A DNA stretch of 64,000 nt from Psychrobacter aquimaris (GTDB lineage Bacteria; Pseudomonadota; Gammaproteobacteria; Pseudomonadales; Moraxellaceae). Position numbers and translations under genes: made by a program. The stretch's first letter is position 1, and each line of letters starts with the position of its first letter. Below the pieces are notes generated by a model that saw only the letters and a list, made by a program, of their open reading frames with translations, was not told the DNA's origin and searched no databases. Where the stretch lies: positions 112,499 through 176,498 of the forward strand of contig NZ_JABASR010000009.1 of assembly GCF_016107525.1 (NCBI RefSeq). Reading direction: 5' to 3'. Positions 58,221 through 64,000 of this stretch are shown here, piece by piece.

Positions 58221-59000
58221 GTGCATAAAGTAGAAATCCTTAAAGATTTTAAGCAAGAGTTTCAAGACTTAACTTATGAGAACCGTGAAAATCAAGAAAA
58301 ACTATCTATCAGGTTCACAACTTTAATCAGTAAATTCTTAGATAGTAATTCAGCTTATATTGAGAAGTTTAATAAAGTTAGCTTCACTCCTCTAGTAGTA
58401 TTTTTCGACGGTAGTGACGAGTCTACTAAGTTTAAAGAGGCATGGTTTATCGGTCATAAATATGCTTTAAAGATTATAGATGACGTAATAGAAGATGTAG
58501 AGTTATTTGACACGGTCGAGAGTAAAACCAAAAAAGAGCCCTTAATTATGAAAGATAGTTTGAAAGTCTTTATCGTTCATGGTCACGATGACGGCGCTAA
58601 AGAAACAGTAGCTAGATTTGTAGATAAGCTCGGCTTTAAGGCTGTTATTCTCCATGAGCAAGTAGACTCTGGCGCTACAATCATAGAGAAATTAGAAAAA
58701 CATACGGATGTGGGTTTTGCTATTGTTCTCTATACTGAATGCGACATTGGAGGTGTTAAATCCAAGCCAGAAGATCTAAAACCAAGGGCAAGACAAAATG
58801 TAATTTTTGAACACGGGCTCTTGATTGGTAAGATTGGTCGAGCAAACGTTGTTGCGCTTGTAAAAGGTGATGTCGAAATTCCAAATGATATATCAGGCGT
58901 GGTCTACAAGCCTATGGATACAGGCGGTGCTTGGAAATATAGCATTGCTAAAGAAATGAAAAGCTCTGGTTATGATGTGGATATGAATAAAATTGACTAA
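58221..59000 (+). CDS. TIR-like nucleotide-binding protein (PF10137-type), possible defence effector
   Basis: A 259-residue protein. Residues 1-105 are mostly helical and charged, with no family recognised. Residues about 113-250 form a TIR-like domain of the kind annotated as 'predicted nucleotide-binding protein' (PF10137, CAP12/PycTIR-like): KVFIVHGHDD at 115-124, LYTECD at 170-175, RARQNVIFEHGLLIGKIGR at 189-207 with Glu197 in the position of the catalytic Glu, then NVVALVKG. Such domains bind or cleave NAD, often in anti-phage systems. No cyclase, SAVED or cNMP-binding partner is nearby. It starts with GTG one base after the tyrS stop and ends 12 bases before the DUF1653 start. The base composition looks more AT-rich than neighbours. 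Confidence 0.85.
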   Translation: MHKVEILKDFKQEFQDLTYENRENQEKLSIRFTTLISKFLDSNSAYIEKFNKVSFTPLVVFFDGSDESTKFKEAWFIGHKYALKIIDDVIEDVELFDTVESKTKKEPLIMKDSLKVFIVHGHDDGAKETVARFVDKLGFKAVILHEQVDSGATIIEKLEKHTDVGFAIVLYTECDIGGVKSKPEDLKPRARQNVIFEHGLLIGKIGRANVVALVKGDVEIPNDISGVVYKPMDTGGAWKYSIAKEMKSSGYDVDMNKID

Positions 59001-59012
59001 TTGGAAGCAATA

Positions 59013-59246
59013 ATGACAAACCAAGCTACTGTTACCCAAGGTATTTACCGCCATTATAAAGGCAACCTATACCAAGTTTTGCATACCGCGCAGCACTCCG
59101 AAACGGAAGAAATGCTAGTCGTTTACCGTTGTCTATACGGTGAGTATGGCGTATGGGTACGACCGTTATCTATGTTTTCTGAAACGGTTGAAGTTGAGGG
59201 TAAGCAAGTGCCGCGATTTGAGCTGACCAAAGCATTAGCTGATTAA
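59013..59246 (+). CDS. DUF1653 domain-containing protein
   Basis: A 77-residue protein. GIYRHYKGNLYQVLHTAQHSETEEMLVVYRCLY and the following WVRPLSMFSETVEV segment are the DUF1653 signature. The domain is small and beta-rich, and its function is unknown. GGAAG about 6 bases before the ATG at 59013 supports this start over an in-frame TTG at 59001. This Shine-Dalgarno sequence lies directly after the TIR-like gene stop. A terminator follows at 59278-59310. Confidence 0.88.
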   Translation: MTNQATVTQGIYRHYKGNLYQVLHTAQHSETEEMLVVYRCLYGEYGVWVRPLSMFSETVEVEGKQVPRFELTKALAD

Positions 59247-59277
59247 TGCTTAAAATGCTTAAAATTTTTTGCTCAAA

Positions 59278-59310
59278 TAAAAAGCGACCTCAACGGGTCG
59301 CTTTTTTTAT
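59278..59310. terminator. Bidirectional rho-independent terminator
   Basis: A GCGACC/GGTCGC stem extended by the A and T runs with a short loop, shared by the tyrS-TIR-DUF1653 unit and the opposing hydrolase gene. Confidence 0.9.
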
Positions 59311-59322
59311 ATAAATGAACAA

Positions 59323-60279
59323 CTAATCCTGTAAAAACCCTTTTAATACTTTATAAAACCCAATTGGCTCATCCATTGGTACCGCATGACCTGAACGCGG
59401 CAACACAACTTCGCGAGCATTGGGTAGCATTTGGGTGACTTGTTGCTGCCACTTAGCATCGTAGAGTTTGGAGCGCCCGCCAATCAGATTGACCACTGGA
59501 ATAGTGACACGCTCTATCGCACCGCGAAAGTCATAGGGTAATGTCAAATAGGCTTGTAAGCAGCGCATTTTATGATGCCAAATACTGTGCTTATAAAGCG
59601 CAAGTTTGGGGTCATTTTTATAAGTCACCACTTGTATAAACACTTTCGAGCGCGTGCGATTGACGGATAAGAGAGAAAACAGTCGTTCAACATCCGTTGC
59701 ATGACGTTTAATATAAAAGGGCAGGTGGGCAAAGCTTTTTGTTTCAGCGTAAGGCAAAGTCCTATTAATTACGTCGTGAAAGATATCGAATACTTCTTGC
59801 TGCCGCGCACCAAACAATCCACCTTGCCAATTAGCCTGATTATGGATAGCAGGACTTTGGTCAATATTCAAATAACGGCTGACTTTCGTGCAGCCATAAC
59901 GCTCAAAATACGCCCACATCACTTGCGCCCCCATCGAAATAGCAGCAACTGGCAACGATGATATATTACGCGCCAAGCAAATTTGCTCAATAACGACGCT
60001 GATATCATCGGCATACTGGCGCACAAAATCAAACTGGGTAAGGTCGATATCTTTTGCGGCGCCAAATCCTCGTAAGTGCGGCAGGTAAAATGCATATTTG
60101 CCAACCAAGTGTAAAATAAATGGCAAAAACTCACGCGCATCCATGCCATAAGCATGCAGTAATATTACAGGTTTGCCGCTGCCTATGACTGACACTGGTA
60201 GCAGCGTACCGTCAGTTAAAGCAATATCAATCGTTTTCAACTGGTAGTTAGCAAGCAAAGCAAGTAAGTTTGACTGCAT
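59323..60279 (-). CDS. Alpha/beta hydrolase
   Basis: A 318-residue alpha/beta hydrolase. The oxyanion-hole segment is VILLHAYGMD near residue 38, the nucleophile Ser is in AISMGAQ near 117, and His is in LPRSGHAVPMDEP near the C-terminus. An acid residue is likely in the preceding strand (NLIGGRSKLYDAKW). The substrate is unknown. AAGG precedes the ATG. It is transcribed toward DUF1653 and shares its terminator. Confidence 0.85.
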   Translation of the reverse strand: MQSNLLALLANYQLKTIDIALTDGTLLPVSVIGSGKPVILLHAYGMDAREFLPFILHLVGKYAFYLPHLRGFGAAKDIDLTQFDFVRQYADDISVVIEQICLARNISSLPVAAISMGAQVMWAYFERYGCTKVSRYLNIDQSPAIHNQANWQGGLFGARQQEVFDIFHDVINRTLPYAETKSFAHLPFYIKRHATDVERLFSLLSVNRTRSKVFIQVVTYKNDPKLALYKHSIWHHKMRCLQAYLTLPYDFRGAIERVTIPVVNLIGGRSKLYDAKWQQQVTQMLPNAREVVLPRSGHAVPMDEPIGFYKVLKGFLQD

Positions 60280-60513
60280 AAAGTGATATCCCTTGTTTTT
60301 ATTAAGCGGTTTTATAAAGTCGATTTAGCCAAAACGCATCGTAGCAAAAGTTTATATTTCAATAATAAAAGCCTACTATATTAAAGTAGGTAATTGAACA
60401 TAGCATAGAATTTGCTTAGCGGTGAAAGTAGCGTAGCAGTAAGACTATCTACTATGATGCGCTGTAACCATTAGATTTACTGGCAAGTAGATAAAATATA
60501 AGGATATCAGTCT

Positions 60514-61170
60514 ATGGGCAAGCTGACGTTACCACTGCTTGATAGCAGCCTATATCCACAACTTTGGCAGCAGCAAACATTTACCAATCCGCAGGCGCTA
60601 TTGATGGCAATGCTGATAGCAGATATTACGCCAGATGCCGATGTTTTCACTAGGCAATTACTAGCTAATGATATTTATCACGAATGGATTAATAGCAGCG
60701 TGTTTGGACGTTACTTGCATCGTAACTTTACGGCGTTCTCTCAGCAAACAGAAGACAGTTTTAATAGTGATATGCCAGCATTATTTCGTCAGGAGTTAAT
60801 GCGTCATGCCCAGTACTTACCGCTAGAGCAAGTATTGTTTTTTGCAGGTGATTTACCAAAAAGTGTGCGTCAAACAAAGGTTTTAAGCACAACTGTTAAT
60901 CCTGCAACCGTAATCATTAATGCTCAAACGTTAAGTGCAAAATCTACCACTAATAATCCGACTATGATTATTAATCAGATAGTGATTAGGGGTAAGCAAG
61001 TCTTAGGATTTCCGATACGTCACAATAAACGTACCAGCGAGCGTTTGCGTAATGAAGTATTGATTTTGGACTTTCAGGATTTGCGCTTGGTCAATGAGAT
61101 GCATGTCACAACCAAAAAAAGAAGCAATATAGGTGAGACTATATTGCTTCGGTCTTATGAATTACGTTAA
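60514..61170 (+). CDS. Uncharacterised protein with weak ADP-ribosyltransferase-like features
   Basis: A 218-residue protein with no family I can name. The first 105 residues are mainly helical. The rest is predicted beta-rich: QVLFFAGDLP at 106-115, KVLSTTVNPATVIINA at 122-137, QIVIRGKQVLGFPI at 155-168 and LRNEVLILDFQDLRLV at 178-193. The STT followed by NPA, and the Glu181-Val-Leu strand, recall the STS and ExE regions of ADP-ribosyltransferases. However, the first conserved Arg is absent and the residue two before Glu181 is Arg. AAGGA precedes the ATG. The last 20 codons overlap a minus-strand terminator hairpin. Confidence 0.7.
   Translation: MGKLTLPLLDSSLYPQLWQQQTFTNPQALLMAMLIADITPDADVFTRQLLANDIYHEWINSSVFGRYLHRNFTAFSQQTEDSFNSDMPALFRQELMRHAQYLPLEQVLFFAGDLPKSVRQTKVLSTTVNPATVIINAQTLSAKSTTNNPTMIINQIVIRGKQVLGFPIRHNKRTSERLRNEVLILDFQDLRLVNEMHVTTKKRSNIGETILLRSYELR
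61111..61150 (-). terminator. Rho-independent terminator of ydfG inside the opposing gene's 3' end
   Basis: The 12-bp perfect stem GAAGCAATATAG/CTATATTGCTTC with a six-base loop is followed on the minus strand by seven T. It is about 45 bases past the ydfG stop and within the last codons of the hypothetical gene on the plus strand. Confidence 0.88.
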
Positions 61171-61194
61171 TGAGCCAAACGGTCGGCTACAATT

Positions 61195-61947
61195 TTAAGA
61201 ATCTTTCTTAGAAATCGTCAGCCCGTTATAAGTTTGCGCCACTGGCATAACCTCCAAACGATTGACGTTAATATGAGCAGGCGACTCAATCAGCCACAAT
61301 AAAATATCGCCAATATCATCGCCGGTCATGGTTTTAAAGCCGTCGTAAACTTTGGCGGCTTTATCGTCATCGCCATGATAACGCACGTTTGAAAACTCAG
61401 TACCCGCGACATTACCCGGTTCTAAATTAGTCACGCGCACTTGCGTACCGATGAGATCCGCGCGTAGATTTAAGCTAAATTGTTTGACAAAGGCCTTAGT
61501 CGCACCATAAACGTTGCCGCCGTAGTAAGGCCAACTGCCAGCAATCGAACCAACGTTGATGACATAACCGCTATCGCGCGCCACCATTGCTGGCAAGACC
61601 GCATGGGTTAGCGCCATCAACCCTTTCACATTGGTATCAGTCATACGCATCCAGTCATCAAGACTAGCCTTATACGCAGGTTCTGTACCGAGTGCCAATC
61701 CAGCATTATTTACCAAGACATCGATTTGCTTAAAATTGTCAGGCAAGTCCGCAATGATTTGCGGGATCGCCGCCGTGTCACTCACATCCATAACCACGGG
61801 CAAAAATGCCTCGCCCAAAGTTTCTGCCAAAGCATTGAGCTTATCGAGGCGTCTGGCACAACCAATCACTTGATGACCGTTGGCAACCAAACGCTCGGCC
61901 AGCGCTTTACCGAAACCAGCGCTTGCTCCTGTAATCAATACGTTCAT
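61195..61947 (-). CDS. ydfG: SDR family oxidoreductase (YdfG-like 3-hydroxy acid dehydrogenase)
   Basis: A 250-residue classical short-chain dehydrogenase. TGASAGFG at the N-terminus binds the cofactor, ARR after the second strand suggests NADPH, NNAGLALG follows, and Ser and Tyr-x3-Lys are in NVGSIAGSWPYYGGNVYGATKAFV. The whole sequence is very close in pattern to E. coli YdfG, which oxidises L-allo-threonine and other 3-hydroxy acids such as 3-hydroxypropionate. It lies 80 bases downstream of upp on the same strand and ends in a terminator. Confidence 0.88.
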   Translation of the reverse strand: MNVLITGASAGFGKALAERLVANGHQVIGCARRLDKLNALAETLGEAFLPVVMDVSDTAAIPQIIADLPDNFKQIDVLVNNAGLALGTEPAYKASLDDWMRMTDTNVKGLMALTHAVLPAMVARDSGYVINVGSIAGSWPYYGGNVYGATKAFVKQFSLNLRADLIGTQVRVTNLEPGNVAGTEFSNVRYHGDDDKAAKVYDGFKTMTGDDIGDILLWLIESPAHINVNRLEVMPVAQTYNGLTISKKDS

Positions 61948-62027
61948 CTTATATCCTTATCATTGATGTTTTGTACATGTGTCATGGGTTTTACGACGAC
62001 GGCTTGTCTTGATTTATCTGCTTTTTC

Positions 62028-62675
62028 TTACTTGTTTAATAATTGCTTGCCAAAGATTTTATCGCCTGCATCGCCAAGACCTGGGATGATATAGCCGTGC
62101 TCATCCAAATGGCTGTCTAGTGCGGCAGTATAGATAGTCACATCAGGATGTGCTTCATTAACGACACGGACGCCTTCAGGTGCGGCAACCAATACCAATG
62201 CTTTAATATTGGTACAGCCATTTTTCTTTAGCATCTCGATGGTCGCAACCATAGAACCGCCAGTGGCTAACATTGGGTCAATGATAAGGGCTGGGCGTTT
62301 GTCCATATGGCTGACAAACTTTTCAAAGAATGGCACAGGTTGTAATGTTTCTTCATCACGTTGCAAACCCACGACAGAGATTTTTGCTGTAGGAATCAAA
62401 TCGAGCACCCCGTCCAACATGCCAATACCTGCCCGTAAAATAGGTACAATCGTTGCGGTCTTACCGATGATTTGCTCACCAGTGATTTCACCACACCAGC
62501 CTTGCATTGGGAAGGTTTCGATTTCGAAATCGCGGCTTGCTTCATATGCCATCAAGCGTGCAAGCTCTTTGGTCAAGGTGCGAAACTTATAAGTGCTACA
62601 GTCTTTTTCGCGCATGAGGCTGAGTTTATGACGGACTAACGGGTGGTCGATGACGGTGATTTTTAAGTCGCTCAT
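62028..62675 (-). CDS. upp: Uracil phosphoribosyltransferase
   Basis: A 215-residue phosphoribosyltransferase. The PRPP-binding loop is [14 protein letters not shown] near residue 130, and the uracil-binding segment near the C-terminus is [17 protein letters not shown]. The N-terminus ([16 protein letters not shown]) is typical. It makes UMP from uracil and PRPP, salvaging uracil. AAGAGAA precedes the ATG. It is followed by ydfG on the same strand. Confidence 0.97.
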   Translation of the reverse strand: MSDLKITVIDHPLVRHKLSLMREKDCSTYKFRTLTKELARLMAYEASRDFEIETFPMQGWCGEITGEQIIGKTATIVPILRAGIGMLDGVLDLIPTAKISVVGLQRDEETLQPVPFFEKFVSHMDKRPALIIDPMLATGGSMVATIEMLKKNGCTNIKALVLVAAPEGVRVVNEAHPDVTIYTAALDSHLDEHGYIIPGLGDAGDKIFGKQLLNK

Positions 62676-62946
62676 AAATATTCTCTTGGTTTTTGGTCTG
62701 ATGCTTGCGCAGTTACTGCGGTTGCTATTAGTATAAAAGTTACAAACACTTACTGCACTTCAACCCTATATCTATCTCACAAATAGTAAGCTTAATGCTT
62801 TGATAATAAAGTAAGCCAAATATATTTATAACAGGGTTAGTTTTATTTAAGCCGACTATGTTTGACTATAACAGCGCTCTAATAAATGAAGTCGTGTTTA
62901 GGCTTGCTATGATAGCAAAAAAACCGCTTTTCTGATGAAGAATCTT

Positions 62947-63639
62947 ATGACTACACAACCATCTTACACCCATAATAATACTCATAAAACGGATAACAGC
63001 TTAGTATTATCCGAAGTCCAAGCAGTAGAAACTCATCCGTTTGCCCCAGTTTTACCGCCTAATGCTACGGTAATGATGATGGGCACTTTTCCACCGACCG
63101 CTGATAAATGGGCAATGCCATTTCACTACCCAAATTTTTATAATGATATGTGGCGTATTTATGGCAGTGTATTTTTTGACGATGTAAATTACTTTCGGGT
63201 AGAGGAAGAAAAGCGCTTTGATCCTGAGCGTATTCGCACCTTTATGTTTGAGCGTGGCATAGCTTCTTGTCCGACAGTAAAACAAGCGATTCGTGAAACC
63301 GGTAATGCCTCAGATAAAAACTTAACGGTCGTCACACCAGTTGATCTAGATAATATCTTGTCACAAGTACCAAAAGTTCAAACCTTATTTACCACGGGCG
63401 GTAAGGCAACGGAAGTCTTACTCAATTTATTAGCTGAGCCACCTGCCAAATCCAAGTATCCTAAGACCAATCAAAGTATGGATTATCCTTACCAATGGCA
63501 AAATGATAACAATCGAAAGGCGGATGTGAATAATCTCACTTTATATAGGTTGCCTTCAACCTCACGAGCCTATCCTTTAGCCTTAGATAAAAAAGTCGCT
63601 GCGTATAAAGCGTTCTTTGAAAAAATGGGTAAGCTATAA
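62947..63639 (+). CDS. Uracil-DNA glycosylase superfamily protein
   Basis: About 230 residues. ATVMMMGTFPPTADKW is the start of a uracil-DNA glycosylase-fold domain, followed by PFHYPNFYNDMWRIYG, a segment seen in the Mug-like and 'DNA glycosylase' group of uncharacterised members, and LFTTGGKATEVLL and YRLPSTSRAYPLAL near the end. It probably excises a damaged or mismatched base, but this branch is not well studied. The ATG at 62947 has GAAG about 7 bases upstream. An ATG at 62935 in frame is an alternative. The first 35 residues are polar. Confidence 0.8.
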   Translation: MTTQPSYTHNNTHKTDNSLVLSEVQAVETHPFAPVLPPNATVMMMGTFPPTADKWAMPFHYPNFYNDMWRIYGSVFFDDVNYFRVEEEKRFDPERIRTFMFERGIASCPTVKQAIRETGNASDKNLTVVTPVDLDNILSQVPKVQTLFTTGGKATEVLLNLLAEPPAKSKYPKTNQSMDYPYQWQNDNNRKADVNNLTLYRLPSTSRAYPLALDKKVAAYKAFFEKMGKL

Positions 63640-64000
63640 AGTACAAGTATAGAGGGGACTGTAGTAATAAGGAATAAAGCTAAAAGATAGTAAAGAACAC
63701 ATACCTACTGGAACTAAATATTTTTGCTAGGATAAAATATAATGAAGAGCATACTTCTATTCCCTCTCTAGACCTGCTAAAGCAACAGAAGCCTAACCCA
63801 TTGAAAAAAATACAGTTTTTTATGCGCACTAAAATAAATCTAAAAACCTTTTAAAAAGCGGTTGACACTGAACTCAAACCCTCTATAATACGCCCACACA
63901 AGACGAGCTGGTAGTGATTAGTGTGTAGATTACACATAAATAACCCAGTTAACTTGAAGAAACAAATTATAAAAAAGCTTGACAATTCAAATCATTATGA
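63640..64000 (+). other. Right-edge intergenic region and probable stable-RNA leader
   Basis: About 360 bases after the glycosylase-like gene with no ORF. It contains the strong promoter at 63862-63889, then about 110 bases of leader-like sequence to the end of the window. A second TTGACA lies at 63979-63984, whose -10 would be just outside. Confidence 0.5.
63862..63889 (+). promoter_or_regulatory. Strong sigma-70 promoter, probably of an rRNA operon
   Basis: Perfect TTGACA at 63862-63867 and perfect TATAAT at 63884-63889 with a 16-base spacer, preceded by an A/T-rich UP-element-like stretch. The start would be near 63896. The long untranslated downstream sequence suggests a 16S rRNA leader or tRNA operon beyond the window. 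That target is inferred. Confidence 0.75.

Noticed and set aside
58221..59246. A multi-gene CBASS or Pycsar system around the TIR-like gene
   Set aside because: Neighbours are tyrS, DUF1653 and an alpha/beta hydrolase. No nucleotidyl cyclase, SAVED, Cap or Pyc cyclase is visible.
60371..60390. CCTACT/AGTAGG hairpin upstream of the alpha/beta hydrolase as a terminator
   Set aside because: Only a 6-bp stem, and no gene ends there on either strand.
63979..63984. Second TTGACA as a complete promoter
   Set aside because: Its -10 region falls at or beyond the end of the window, so it cannot be assessed.

Overview
The window looks like chromosomal DNA of a Psychrobacter-like gammaproteobacterium (Moraxellaceae). 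This is inferred from the moderate-to-low GC content, from recognisable gammaproteobacterial genes (RapA, DusC, YcgN, RppH, AnmK, a YdfG-type SDR) and from blocks such as rpmI-rplT-pheS-pheT-ihfA, tatABC-hisIE and trxA-rho. No database search was run. Most of the 64 kb is conserved housekeeping sequence. I see no prophage, CRISPR array, complete insertion sequence or tRNA gene.

Layout. 0-8.3 kb: 3' end of a DUF4139 gene, an NRDE protein, a zinc alcohol dehydrogenase, rppH, an OsmC/MAPEG pair, dusC and an FBH1-like UvrD helicase. 8.5-11.4 kb: tatA-tatB-tatC and hisIE on the minus strand. 11.5-17.7 kb: a 170-bp MITE-like element, a hotdog thioesterase, then rpmI, rplT, pheS, pheT and ihfA, without infC or thrS upstream. 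17.9-20.4 kb: two small lipoproteins, a 265-bp MITE with perfect terminal inverted repeats, and a YpfJ-type metallopeptidase. 21-23.1 kb: trxA and rho; rho has its own promoter and a long leader. 23.5-31 kb: rluA, a Baeyer-Villiger-type flavoprotein, a D-2-hydroxyacid dehydrogenase, and a histidine kinase with a double-receiver response regulator. 31-43 kb: rapA, tesB, mutY, an exported GlcG/HbpS-like protein behind a Fur-box-like site, a YlqF-type GTPase, a DUF2339 membrane protein and a dienelactone hydrolase. 43-57 kb: ycgN, a DUF4105 protein, corC, lnt, a small membrane protein, a POT transporter, an aminopeptidase P, a coiled-coil protein, fabF and anmK. 57-64 kb: tyrS, a TIR-like protein, DUF1653, an alpha/beta hydrolase, a hypothetical gene, ydfG, upp, a DNA-glycosylase-like gene and a strong promoter at the right edge that probably serves a stable RNA operon.

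Functional themes are translation (ribosomal proteins L35 and L20, PheRS, TyrRS, DusC, RluA, YlqF), transcription (Rho, RapA, IHF), protein export and envelope (Tat, Lnt, CorC, lipoproteins, AnmK), and nucleotide or DNA maintenance (MutY, RppH, Upp, a UDG-like protein).

Most accessory-looking items: a single TIR-like (PF10137-type) gene starting one base after the tyrS stop and ending just before DUF1653; an unassigned 218-residue protein with weak ADP-ribosyltransferase-like features, whose 3' end carries the terminator of the opposing gene; two TA-flanked MITE-like elements; and a perfect 17-bp hairpin between tatC and the helicase gene. I found no convincing multi-gene undescribed system. 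The TIR gene is the best candidate for a defence function.
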